A stretch of 64,000 bases of DNA from Antedon bifida. Lineage: Eukaryota; Echinodermata; Crinoidea; Comatulida; Antedonidae. The DNA lies in assembly GCA_963402885.1 (NCBI GenBank), contig OY727095.1, positions 26,417,001-26,481,000 of the forward strand, in the 5' to 3' direction. The notes beneath the pieces were generated by a model. That model had not been told where the DNA came from and did not search any database. It saw nothing but the letters and a program-made list of their open reading frames with translations. The translations under genes were made by a program, and so were the position numbers. Of the stretch, positions 10,078 through 20,499 are shown piece by piece. How positions within the stretch are numbered: the first letter of the stretch is position 1; the number at the start of each line of letters is the position of its first letter.

Positions 10078-11580
10078 CAGGCATGTAGCCAGTGGGGGTT
10101 TTTATGGTTTTGGCGAACCCCCCTTTACAGCGAACCCCCCTTAACCGACTGCGAACCCCCATCCCCGACATGCCCAATACCCCACCCTCATCTCTGATAA
10201 TCCACCAAATAAGTGCCCCACACAGTACAAAAGGTTATTCGTAAATTGAAAAATTCGTAAACTCGTTCGTGAATAACTCGATACATTCTTCGCTGTATGA
10301 GCGTACGTCGAGCGATACGTGTCTGTAAATTTCCAAGAGTTGCAAATGAATTTTCACCTGAAATCCCTGGATGTAACATGATATTGACTCGTGTATCGTA
10401 CTCATACAGTGAGCTGGTGCACGAACGACTCGTACAAAGGACTCCGCCTGAAGACCGCGTACCTATATTGTTTAGATCACGGCAGTCAGCATGCATAAAG
10501 TATACCGTAAATCTTTTAATTATAACGATTGGTTATTATTCTTTTTTACTGTTTTTTAGTAGTGGGTTACTATTACTAATCCTAAATTAGGCACTTGAAA
10601 ATAGTAACTCACCTCAACTATTCCGTTCAGCAAATCATAGAAAAATAATAAAACAGTACGAATAAACAAATTTGTTTGAACTCTAACTTTATTTTATAAA
10701 CTCAAAAACACTCAATCCTCCCCCACTCCCGAGATCAACATGCATTATCTCCTTATTTTCAAAATACGGCTGCATCATAAATGATCAGTCTTCAATTCAT
10801 AATGTAATTTTGTCAATAGTTTTTGTGACTCTAATATTAACCCATGGGTTACTATTAGAGTAGTGGATTATTATTATAGATTGACTTATAAGGTTGGTTA
10901 CTATTAGAAGGAGAGAGTGTGGGTTACTATTAGAAGATTTACGTCATAAAAAAATGGAACGCTGCGGTTACCTACAGTATTTATGTGTGGCTATGAAGTA
11001 TAGTGTATCATAATCATAGAGGATTATAGTGTATATTAATATATTACCCTATGGTATCATGTACTGTAGTTTACATTATAGCATTTGATTATTTTTTTCT
11101 AGGGCTACTACCAGCCGATACGTACTGAACTGTATCAATACCATCTATTTACGTTGATTAATAATTAATTTCCTCAAATTGCTGTAAATAAATACAAGTA
11201 GAGCTATAATAAGCATTGAATTTGCCTTCTTTCACACAAAGTGTGCTTTTATCGGGGATTCTCCTAGGCGTACGTTCACATTGAACTTGAACGCAAAACA
11301 AAATACCGAGTGAATGATCAAACAATCGGCGGTTAAATAGTCCATGTGTGTGAGGAGGAGGAAAAGCGGCGAATACGATCGTTTTGCTCATTGGTAGCAT
11401 GCTGCATGAGAGTGTCTTTTCCGACCAATTAGAGGTGCCATTTATCATGAATGTTATGTGCGAGAGTACCATTTCCGGCCATCTAGGGGTGTCATTAAAA
11501 AAAATTCTCCCCCTCAGGGGGAAATGTCCTATACTTAGTGTCCGAACCACCCCCCTTGACAGATCCTGGCTACGGCCCTG
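10078..11580. mobile_element. 1.5-kb candidate non-autonomous TIR transposon
   Basis: The left end CAGGCATGTAGCCAG is an imperfect inverted repeat of the right end (CAGGGCCGTAGCCAGG on the opposite strand), and both are followed by G-rich runs. CTAGT at 10073-10077 is repeated at 11581-11585 as a 5-bp target duplication. The interior has no convincing gene. It contains several GGGTTACTATTA words that recur in a diverged segment at 45250-46000. Short ORFs inside, such as 11158-11550 (-), show no protein signature. Confidence 0.55.
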
Positions 11581-11791
11581 CTAGTATAGTATTATTAGTA
11601 GTACTAACTAGTAGTAGCCAAGTATAGGCCTAGCCAAGTATAGGCCTAGCTAGTACTAGTAAGGCCTAGCTTATGCAGTGATAGGATTCTAGCTAGGCAA
11701 CAGCCAGGTCTAGGCTAGTATAACCCTAAGCCTATTGTATATTATTAATTGGATAATGTCACTTACCTTACTTTTTATAATGTTTTATTTT

Positions 11792-12090
11792 TGTTGTGAT
11801 TTTAGGTTGGTGCTGGAATGGCCTGATAATTAAAGCTACTAGGCTTACCTTAGTCAGTCCTGCTTGTCCTAAATCACACAAGATCCGAAAGCAGCAAATC
11901 CAAATATATTGGTCAATTCCGTTTATGTCCGTTTCTCCTTGGTTCCTGCTTCGAATAGACCGGTTCGGGCGGCGTTGAGGTTCCACGTTAACATTTGCAT
12001 ACCCCCCGGTATGCAAATCAAGCTATCGGGGCGACGCCCTCGTTCGGTCGGAGGGGTGGTCTGTTTACCCAGCGGGCGCCGTTCACAACA
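11792..12090 (-). repeat. 3' LTR of minus Gypsy element
   Basis: Read on the plus strand it runs TGTTGTGATTTTAGG to GTTCACAACA. It contains the near-palindrome ATTTGCAT...ATGCAAAT around the centre, two inverted octamer-like ATTTGCAT sites that could bind POU factors. Confidence 0.9.
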
Positions 12091-12099
12091 CTCCTCCCG
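12091..12099 (-). other. Polypurine tract of minus element
   Basis: On the minus strand CGGGAGGAG immediately precedes the 3' LTR, the same tract as in the plus copy. Confidence 0.75.
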
Positions 12100-12375
12100 T
12101 GTTTGAAAAGCGGGCACCCCGTCCTGGATCCACCTCGGAGGTGAACCGGGTGATTTTCGTACGTGAAAAATACCCGATACCCGTAGCTATGTAGACCGCT
12201 TCCAACGATCCCTTCAGGTAGTCACTGGCCGTGGGACATGCCTATAGCACCGTCCTCCGCTTCCCTGGATACCTGAAAGATATAAATGAAAATAAATGTA
12301 AAACGGAACCATGTTCTTTTGAAACGGAAATTTCTGGAAAAACTGAAAACTTCTGGTTGTGGGTGAGCCAGGGGC

Positions 12376-14038
12376 TCAAAGGAGATCTCGACCGTTCTTC
12401 CATGTCAGATCAATGACCTGCATGGGGCTCCGGTCGAGCACCTGTCCCACGGCGACGGTGGTCGCCCACAACAGATGAGGTGCTCCAACTGGGTATCCGG
12501 CAGGAGGATAGTCCGGTCCGTTGGACCCCATCAGCAATCGCCGATCTTCATTTGTAGCGATGAAACGCAGGCCCTTGCGTTGATCGGCCGTAAAGCCCGT
12601 CACTCGGCTGGTCACGCTAAAGTATGTCCTGGGGAAATGTCGGAGGTAGGCGGTGGCTACGGCTTCCGTGGAAGCGTAGTCTGCCAGAAGCAGCCGCTGT
12701 TCCTTCAACACACGACTTAGACGTAGGATGTCCAAGACGCGATAGAGAGACTTCAAGACACAGCATGCGGTGGTGGCGGCCGTCCAAGCAACGACCCAAC
12801 ACCCTCTTTAGCAGCTGATCTTGTCTCGGCCAATCTGTAGGCGGGGCCGAATGGTCCAACCCCACTCTCCCGATTACTCGAACATCTCGAGTTCGGGCTA
12901 AGGCCAGAAGCCTATCGAATTGGACCGTTGTCGGCGAGTAGCCAGGAGCCACTCCCAAGCCCACCGCACAGCCGTTCCTCGCCAGTCCGCCAATCTCCCG
13001 CTCGGTGGGGTAAGTGGTTGGATCGCCAAACAGGGCAATCCCGCCTACCACTTCCACAGGCTGTGTTCCACTTCTCACCCGCACCGCTCGCTCCACGTCC
13101 CAGAGGTCCGCTCGTCGGGAAAGTTGCAGGTCCCTCTGCAACCGGTCCAGATGAAAACAGGCGTCGAACACTTTGGGCGCCGAACCAAGCGAAGCCGATG
13201 TACCCTGCACAATCGGTGGCGCCGCCACTGATCTACCATCCTTCGGTGCCGGGGCATCGCGCTTGGTCGGTCGCTCTCCCTGTTCTCCACCTGCCGCTTT
13301 CCTCTTCGTCGGCTTTTTGGCGGTCTGGTCCACTGCCGGCTCCTCCTCCTCCTCAGCCCGACGACCACACTCCTTCACCAGCTCTTCACCAAAAGAAGCG
13401 ATGAGAGCAATCACACAGCGCCAGTGTATGAGAGCCGACGGGTGACTGATAACCGGAGCTATCGTGAGAGGCGGGGGCCTCTTTCCCCCAATCACCCGTG
13501 TCAGCATAAGGATGGCACTACGAGTTTTCCTATCCGGAGGTAGGACGTCAGTGCCATCCCCCATTAGGTGCTGGACGTTCAGGAGACATCTCAAGTCCTC
13601 TGGTGTTCTGCCTTTACCAAGGCCCTCCGCTGCCAAGCTGGTGAGTGCCCGCCATTGCACTCGTGCCCTCCGCCAAGAACTTCGTTCCAGTGGTCGAAAA
13701 CATGCCAGGGCATGCATCTTCGTGACGTGGACCCGCATGTTGCTCACTGGACCACATCCCAGATGGCATTTTGGTTTCTGCTTGGCTGGGGTGCTCGCCA
13801 CCGGGCAAGCCCCTCTCGTATCCCCAGCCACTGCTTCTTCTTTCGGAGTCATCAGATGGCAGATTGGTTTCCCCTTGGCTGGGGTGCTCGCCGCCGGGCA
13901 AGCCCCTCTCGTATCCCCAGCCACCGCTTCCCCTTTCGGGGTCGGTTCCTCCTGTACTCCTGGACTAGCCAGGAGCACATCTTCCTCCATCTCGGAAATC
14001 TCCGTTTCACTTCCGTCAGCGAACGGTAACTGATCCAT
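12376..14038 (-). pseudogene. Third ORF (ORF3) of minus Gypsy element
   Basis: Frame 14038-12617 (473 codons) starts MDQLPFADGSETE; the conserved C-terminus lies in frame 12756-12376 (ending WKNGRDLL) after a shift near 12750. Relative to the plus copy, the N-terminal region carries an in-frame 93-bp tandem duplication (13781-13966) that repeats the segment containing GACPVASTPAK. The Cys/His cluster (KCHLGCGPVSNMRVHVTKMH), the Lys/Arg-rich segment and the C-terminal block are shared. Shifts fall at different points in the two copies, so the ancestral ORF was probably continuous at about 520 codons. Function is unknown; its place after pol is where errantiviruses carry env, but no membrane features are seen. 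Confidence 0.75.
13781..13966 (-). repeat. 93-bp in-frame tandem duplication in ORF3
   Basis: Two units, 13781-13873 and 13874-13966, begin CTTGGCTGGGGTGCTCGCC on the plus strand and differ at a handful of bases. The period of 93 bp (31 codons) preserves the frame. The plus copy has one unit. Confidence 0.85.
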
Positions 14039-14073
14039 ATATCTGAGGAAGAAGAGAAGGTAAACGTGAGTAC

Positions 14074-15756
14074 TTAATTGTTAACTGAGGACTTGCAGTC
14101 CGCACATCGATATAAGTCGATGTCCAAGGCCTCAGACGGTGCAATATTCACACATGCACCGTGGTACCACACCTCGCAATAGTCACATTGTATCATAAAT
14201 GAGCCGGCCCAGGGCTGGTGACATAGACAATACAACGGTCCTGCATCCGGATCTGTAGGTGAAGAAAGAGAAGGTAAATTAAAATCAGCCAGCCATTTAG
14301 GAAGTTGTCGATCCCGACAGGGCTTCAGCTTGTCATGATTTAAAACCACCGTCTTATTTCTCAGCTGCACCTGAAATAAACAAGAACTAATAACCTTAGT
14401 AATAATACCGGGCCCCTTCCAGGGGGGACACAATTTCTTGCACTTTCCCCGAGGGGTAGCGTTGTCAAAAACGTAGACTTTGTCCCCACATTGGTATGGT
14501 CGTTCCAGTACTCGAAGATCATAGTCCCGTTTCATTCTCTTCTGAGTCTGCTTTAGCGTTTCCCTAGCGATGCCATGGGCATCACGGATCGCTTTTACCA
14601 AATCTGCAACGTAGGTGGCGGCTTCCTGCTCATCGGTGGACCGGCATTCTCCGAACATGAGATCAGCTGGTAAATTAACCTCTCGGCCCAGCATCAGCAT
14701 GTTTGGAGTGAAACCAGTCGAGCGGTTCACCGTGGCGCGTAGTGCACCAGCAATCTGCGGTAGATAGACATCCCAGTCTCGCTGTCTCTTCCCCACGAAG
14801 CATCGTACAGCATCCATTAGTGTGCGATTAAATCGCTCTACTTGACCGTTAGCCGCCGGTCGGTAGCTTGTCGTTCGGGTCTTGTGGATCTGTAAAACTT
14901 TACATAAAGATGCAAACAATTCACTTTCAAAATTCCTCCCCTGGTCTGAGTGTAACTGAAAAGGTACACCGAACCTAGAGAAAAAGTCCCTTACTAGGGC
15001 TCTAGCGGTTACCTCTGCAACCTGAGACGGGAGCGGGCTGATTTCAACCCATTTGGTGAATTGGTCGACCATCATCAGAATGTAGATGTTTCCCTGTTCA
15101 GTTTTTGGTAACGGGCCAAGGAAATCGATGTGTATGCGTTCCATAGGAACACCGGCCTGGAATTCTGTCAACTGGTGTCGATCTTGGCTTGCCTTCTTGC
15201 TTCTATTACAAATATTGCAAGTCTGTACATACCTCTGTATATCCCCGGCCATCCCGTACCGTACTTGATGACCCGCCGATGGCAAATCATGATGTAACCT
15301 GAGAGCTACGGTGTGTAGCTCCTTAGACAACACAAGTAGTCGTCCGGTACCCTCTGCTTGGTTGATGAACAGTATACCTGCTTCCGTGAGATGCAGGCGT
15401 TGTCTGTTCAGCCAGTAGTGTTTGGTGGCAGCGCTGGAGATAAACAGCTGATTCTCGGAGGGTTCCCCATTCTGCAACCAGTCCAGAACAGGTGCCAAGT
15501 CAGGATCACTCGTTTGATGTTGCCGTAGCTCGTCCAGTGAGTAACCCCAACACTCGGCTCCCTTCGGGCGTAGCTGTACTGCAGACACTCGTCCACCGTC
15601 GTCGTCCTGTAGGAAAGAAAACTGAATCGTACCGTTAGTAGCAGTCCGTGATACCTCTATACTTACCTGTCCACCGGGGTCCCAAGGAACATCGTCCCCT
15701 GGCAGAGTACCCTCCGGGTGGTCCACGGCTACCTGGTGTACGTGGGCGATGGGCAC
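14074..15756 (-). CDS. Gypsy integrase with C-terminal PHD finger
   Basis: This is an open frame of 560 codons. In order: a linker; a zinc-binding region (LRLHHDLPSAGHQ, CNICNRSKK) in which about 13 residues present in the plus copy are missing; the DDE core with HIDFLGPLP, HSDQGRNFES and NGQVERFNR at about residues 205-330; a GPGIITKVISSCLFQVQLRNK C-terminal integrase domain near 450; and a PHD finger at about 507-555. The finger has C-x-C, C-x2-C, H-x2-C and C-x2-C pairs, with FMIQCDYCEVWYHGAC and DIDLYRCADC. The latter strongly resembles PHD fingers of the KDM7/PHF8 group, which bind histone H3 trimethylated on Lys4. The finger would tether the integration complex to chromatin; that role is inference. 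Confidence 0.9.
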   Translation of the reverse strand: MPIAHVHQVAVDHPEGTLPGDDVPWDPGGQVSIEVSRTATNGTIQFSFLQDDDGGRVSAVQLRPKGAECWGYSLDELRQHQTSDPDLAPVLDWLQNGEPSENQLFISSAATKHYWLNRQRLHLTEAGILFINQAEGTGRLLVLSKELHTVALRLHHDLPSAGHQVRYGMAGDIQRYVQTCNICNRSKKASQDRHQLTEFQAGVPMERIHIDFLGPLPKTEQGNIYILMMVDQFTKWVEISPLPSQVAEVTARALVRDFFSRFGVPFQLHSDQGRNFESELFASLCKVLQIHKTRTTSYRPAANGQVERFNRTLMDAVRCFVGKRQRDWDVYLPQIAGALRATVNRSTGFTPNMLMLGREVNLPADLMFGECRSTDEQEAATYVADLVKAIRDAHGIARETLKQTQKRMKRDYDLRVLERPYQCGDKVYVFDNATPRGKCKKLCPPWKGPGIITKVISSCLFQVQLRNKTVVLNHDKLKPCRDRQLPKWLADFNLPSLSSPTDPDAGPLYCLCHQPWAGSFMIQCDYCEVWYHGACVNIAPSEALDIDLYRCADCKSSVNN

Positions 15757-15764
15757 AACGTCGT

Positions 15765-16502
15765 CTACTTCATCCTGGAACGCTGACCATCTTGCATCTG
15801 CTCGTTGACAGTACGAACAGCCCCCACAGGGAAGCCCTTCAAGCGCAGGCCGTCGTGGCTACTGTCATGAGTTTCTGGTCGGCGAGAAAGAGCATCGGCG
15901 TTGCCATGGTGTTGTCCTTGGCGGTGTTCAATCAGCAGGTGGTACTGGCTCAGCTCCTCGATCCACCAAGCGAGTTGCCCCTGTGGTTGCTTGAAGTTGA
16001 GGAGCCAGGTCAGGCTGTTGTGATCCGTCCGCACTCTAAAAGGTCTGCCTAGAAGGTAGTGCCTAAAATGCCTGGTCATGAACACAATTGCTAGCAACTC
16101 CTTGCGTGTAGTGCAATAGTTCCATTGTTCATGAGTTAGACGGGCACTTGCGTATGCAATTACCTTCTCTTTACCTTTCTGTACCTGGAGCAGCTCGCCT
16201 CCTAGCGCTTGATCCGAAGCGTCGACATCCATAATAAATTCATCAGTCCCGTTCGGCAAGGCGAGTATAGGAGGTTGAACGAGAGCAGCTTTCAGGCCGG
16301 TGAACGCTTGTTGTTGTTCCTCATCCCAGTGAAACTTCACCTCTTTTTTAGTGAGTTCATATAGAGGTGCAGCTAAACCAGCAAAGTTCTCAATGAACTC
16401 TCTATGGTAGTTAGCCCACCCCAAGAACTGCTGTACTTCTCTCAGATTGGTAGGTGTCGGCCAGTCCTGAACAGCCTTTATATCCGAATCGGACACCGCC
16501 AC
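15765..16502 (-). pseudogene. Gypsy RT connection and RNase H
   Basis: The frame begins in the RT thumb (VQDWPTPTNLREVQQFLGWANYH) and continues with KAALVQPPILALPNG and RNase H motifs VDASDQALGG, RKELLAIVF, FRVRTDHNSL and HGNADALS, which supply the acidic active-site set. It is separated from the polymerase frame by a shift around 16510-16600 and ends shortly before the integrase frame. Confidence 0.9.
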
Positions 16503-16574
16503 AGTATCCTCACCAACGATTCGCCCTAAAAATTCAACCTGTTTCTGAAAGAAAACACACTTTTTAGGTTTAAG

Positions 16575-17306
16575 TTAAAAGTTGTTAATACGAAATCGTT
16601 GCAGCACCTGAGAGAGGTTGCTGAGATGATCTTCGAACGTTTTGCCTAGCACGACAATGTCATCGAGAAACGCCAACACAATATCCCACGTCAATCCCCG
16701 AAGCACCAAACCCATGGCACGGGAGAAAGTTGGACAATTGGTTAGACCAAATGGCATTTTAACGAATTCATACAAGCCATGCTTGGTGATAAACGCTGTC
16801 TTCTTACGGTCTTCATCTTTCATCCTAATCTGCCAGTACCCCCAAATCGCGTCCAGTTTAGAAAACCAGATATTCCCTGACAGTGTGTCAAGGCAATCAC
16901 GAATTAGAGGTAATAGATACGCATCTTTAGTAGTAATGTTGTTGAGAGCTCGATAGTCAATGCAAAAGCGCACAGAACCATCGCGCAATGTAAACTGTAG
17001 AGGCCCCACCTTCGAACCTGGCATGGATGTTCCCCTCCCTGCCAAAGTAAAGGACAGGGTGGACACCACAGGTGGTGCCGGATCTAGACTTTTATAAACC
17101 TTATCGGATAGTATGGTAAAATCCGCTGCAGTGTCCACGACTGCGTCAATTTTTGTACCATTTACAAAAGCAGTTGCATGCAACGCATTCAACGATTTTA
17201 CCCTGTTGATAACAATCCGAGTTTGAGTCTCTTCAGTTTTGGTTGTCGTCGGTGTAGATGATTCAATCAGCCCTGAGCTAATTGTAGATGGCTCGATGAT
17301 CGTCAC
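16575..17306 (-). pseudogene. Gypsy protease fused by deletion to RT
   Basis: An N-terminal Ser/Thr-rich stretch leads to an aspartic protease start (KIDAVVDTAADFTILSD; D-T-A replaces the usual D-T/S-G). The protease then runs directly from GSKVGPLQFT into LRDGSVRFCIDYRALN of RT. In intact Gypsy pols a few hundred residues lie between these points, so an internal deletion near 16990 removed the protease C-terminus and RT N-terminus. RT motifs PFGLTNCP and FLDDIVV follow. The polyprotein could not be processed or reverse-transcribed by this copy itself. Confidence 0.85.
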
Positions 17307-17437
17307 AGGATCCGGTGCTACCTCCTCCGTATTTACAGGCTTGGCAATCGGGCCCAGCTTGGAGATAGTTGACGAGCCATCATCTTCCTGGCCAGCTTCC
17401 GGAACCGGGTTAGGTCGTCGGCCCTCTGACCCAACCC

Positions 17438-19337
17438 TTACTCGTTTAACGGATCCTGCTCATTGCCACTAACCTGACGCAAACGGCTCGCTAACCTCGG
17501 ACACTCCCTGCGGAAATGTCCCACCTCCTTACATTCAAAGCAAGCTAGTTCGCCTGGTCTCATGAAACGCATGAGCTGATCCAATTGATTCCGCATGGCG
17601 GCAATCTCCGTGTTCACGGTGTTCTCCACCCGTCCCAGATTGGTGTTCAACGTCTGGAAATTACTCTCCACAGCGGCCAAACGGGCCTCCGTAGTAGGAG
17701 TATTGTTGGTGGGTGGCACCGACGTCACAGTTCGAGGCTGGTTCTGGCCGTCAGTAGGTGCGGGTTCCGGAGGAACCCAAGCTGGTGCTGGCCTCTGAAA
17801 CGTTACACGGTTTCCCCTCATAGGCCTCCCTCGCACCTGCTTAATGGATACCTCATCGCCAGTTTCACCCTCGGTATCGTCCTGGTCTTCTGAAGGTAGC
17901 TGAAAAGATAGTGGGGGTGCAAAAGAAGTACGGACCGTGGACCTAACATGAGGTTTCACGGTATCCTTAACCTTACTCTTACGTTTACTATATAGTCCCC
18001 TATAACTATCATATTTTTCAAACTCCCTAATAGCTCTGGGAATAGTTGAACAGCTTGTGCATGACGTGCCTACCTACTTCTGCGTCCCTGCACCCAATAC
18101 AAAACCTAACTACGGCCTGCTCCTGGATCCACTCCTTGGGCAAATCCTTAAACGCCTTTCTAGTCAGGGTTAGCACTCTATCTCCCCATTCCTCTATAGT
18201 CTCCCCCTCATTTTGCGTAGCAGTCTCTAATTTAGCTTGGAGGACTGCGGGGAGCTCGTCCTCATTAAAGCGTCGGTTGAAAGCTTTAATGATCTGCCTA
18301 AAGCCCATATCAGCGTCCATTTCTATTAGATTCACATAGAACTCAGCCGCCGCTCCGTCTAAACACCAAGTAAGGACGTCCTTACTTTCACGGTTTGTGA
18401 GTTCCTGCTCATCTATAAATGAAGCCAATCGTCGCTTAAAAAAGAACCAGTTGTCTCCCCTCCCCCTAAACGTTAGAGACCTAGGTATATCTTTTTTACG
18501 CATCCTCCTATGTTCTAAAAGACACTGCCGGCCTTCATAGTGCCTGATTCTCGGGGTAGTCTTAAGACACTCCACTGCTGTCCTAGCCCCTGCACTATGT
18601 CTATCAGACTCTATACTCCTGCTACTATCAGTATCAGTACCCTCTCTACTAAGGTCACTATCGCTGGTCGATGGAGATCGACGGCGAGCCCTAGTTTTAG
18701 ACCTAGCGTTTTTAGATAGTCTCCTGGGGAGTCTTTCCTCCTCGTCCTCCCTAGAGCTAAAACACGAGTCTAAGGTTATTGGAGATGGCTTTTTGATGTA
18801 GCTCCTACGTTGTGTTGACCTACTCTTACTTCTATCCTGGTCAGAACGCCCAACGGAGGTGGACGGCATATAAGCCCTAAGCCCACCTTCGAGATGACGA
18901 GGATCACTAGCAGGTCCTGCAGTATAATACGTACCTGGTACGTCTAATAAAAGAGTAGCCTGGGGCGATAAGAGGACGTGGTATCGACCACTATGGCCCC
19001 CGTCATTTTGCACCCTGTATGCCCCTTCTATATATACAGGTTGTGCGACCTGCGACCCCCTTCTGGCCGCTCTATTTTGTTTTTCCACTAGAGGTGACAC
19101 ATTATCAATCATCTGGCCTACGCCTCCACCTAAACTCGGATTCGGTTGAAAATCCAGGTAGTCAACTAACCTGGCAGTACCGGCTATTCCGTGTATCTGG
19201 TGAATATTAGAGGACGTAATGTTGCCATGGGTAGCCCGCCATTTAATTATTCTAGTTGCTCGTTTCTTCCCTACATTAGGGACTCCATGAAGGTCTTGCA
19301 CTGGGCAAAAGTTAACTAGAACCTTATTAGACGACAT
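17438..19337 (-). pseudogene. Gypsy Gag with helix-hairpin-helix N-terminus and CCHC knuckle
   Basis: Frame 19337-18027 (436 codons) starts MSSNKVLVNF; residues 14-50 read DLHGVPNVGKKRATRIIKWR...IHGIAGTA, a tandem helix-hairpin-helix pattern like the ComEA DNA-binding fold. A long Ser/Arg-rich region follows, then a retrotransposon Gag domain (RGRGDNWFFFKRRLASF, FNRRFNEDELPAVLQAKLE). The frame closes at 18027 through a one-base shift near 18040 and resumes at 17959-17438 with a basic linker and one zinc knuckle, CFECKEVGHFRREC. The HhH is not a usual Gag component. Confidence 0.82.
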
Positions 19338-20126
19338 GATCTAAACATTGTCTCTCTTCTATTGGGTTGTTATGCTCCTAAATCTAGTTACAGTGTATGA
19401 CAGATGTTATTAAGCAAAGAGTACGATACAAATTAAAATACCGCCAGACGTAATAAAGATTACAGGCCCAACAGTAGAATCAAATATCGTCAATGCAGTA
19501 ACACACACACACAATATTGCAAAATGGCTGTTGGAGATGCAAATAATTATAATAAAATATTATACCAGCAAACCTGCAATGAAAAGCAACTAGATTATTC
19601 AAAAAGACGTCAATACATTTAACAACACTTACCACTAAACCTTCCCCCGATGCAATGAAAGGAGAGCGATAATGCCACTGTGAGGTTAACACAATATAAT
19701 ACGCACAGCCAGTATAATTTCTCAAGATGAAAAACCTGACTGACGGACGAAAAAGATGTTATCCAAAAAAAAAACAATCAAGGTTAAAAATTAGTGGTGC
19801 CACTCAGTTCAACGGCCACGCCTAGTACCCCACCAGGTGATACGGCCTAATAAACTGCCCACTAATACTTCAACTATAGCAACAAAACTACCCCGTCGAT
19901 ACGCTAATCAGCAAGTATCCAAATGCCACAATACTGCGTGATTAACTTTACCGGTATGTTATACCTTTAATAAATATACCAACTTCAATAAACTAACAAA
20001 TGCACCGTAAGCACAATAAGTTAATAGGTTTCGGAGGACGAAATACCTCGCGATCAACCCGATCACGTTAAGAATGCAAAGCAATCAAGGTTCCCGCCTC
20101 TCAAAAAAAAAAAAATATATTCCGAG
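19338..20126 (-). other. 5' leader of minus Gypsy element
   Basis: The untranslated leader between PBS and gag, about 790 bp, has no sizeable ORF. It contains short homopolymer runs and an AC repeat near 19500. Confidence 0.6.
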
Positions 20127-20144
20127 CTTTTGCTCGCAGCACCA
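20127..20144 (-). other. Primer binding site of minus Gypsy element
   Basis: One base inside the 5' LTR, the minus strand reads TGGTGCTGCGAGCAAAAG, complementary to a tRNA 3' end finishing AGCACCA. The tRNA species was not determined. Confidence 0.75.
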
Positions 20145-20145
20145 A

Positions 20146-20439
20146 TGTTGTGATTTTAGGTTGGTGCTGGAATGGCCTGATAAAGCTACTAGGCTTACCT
20201 TAGTCAGTCCCGCTTGTCCTAAATCACACAAGATCCGAAAGCAGCGAATCCAAATATATTGGTCAATTCCGTTTATGTCCGTTTCTCCTTGGTTCCTGCT
20301 TCGAATAGACCGGTTCGGGCGGCGTCGAGGTCCCACGTTAACATTTGCATACCCCCGGTATGCAAATCAAGCTATCGGGGCGACGCCCTCGTTCGGTCGG
20401 AGGGGTGGTCTGTTTATCCAGCGGGCGCCGTTCACAACA
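20146..20439 (-). repeat. 5' LTR of minus Gypsy element
   Basis: It spans TGTTGTGATTTTAGG to CACAACA on the plus strand and is followed by TTTT, matching the TTTT before the 3' LTR. Confidence 0.92.
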
Positions 20440-20499
20440 TTTTCATAAATAATGTCCCTAGGCCTACTACTGTACGGGCCCAACTACCGTTTTCACCGC

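Larger units (their letters stand above)
11792..20439 (-). mobile_element. Full-span Ty3/Gypsy-type retrotransposon with PHD-integrase and ORF3
   Basis: This is an 8.65-kb element with both LTRs (299 and 294 bp by coordinates), a PBS, a PPT and flanking TTTT on both sides as a 4-bp target duplication. In transcription order (right to left) it has leader, Gag with helix-hairpin-helix and CCHC, protease, RT, RNase H, integrase, PHD finger, ORF3. The LTRs differ at about five substitutions and two small indels by eye, so the insertion is fairly young. It is nonetheless defective: gag has a frameshift near 18040, there is a large deletion between protease and RT, a frameshift in the RT thumb, and a small deletion in the integrase zinc domain. 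Confidence 0.95.

Noticed and set aside
11158..11550. 130-codon minus ORF
   Set aside because: It lies in the TIR element, overlaps a plus ORF, and shows no domain or coding-like composition.
9427..12090. 9427-9729 and 11792-12090 as the two LTRs of one short element
   Set aside because: They are in opposite orientation and each belongs to a different pol-bearing copy; the minus LTR pairs with 20146-20439 by its TTTT duplication.
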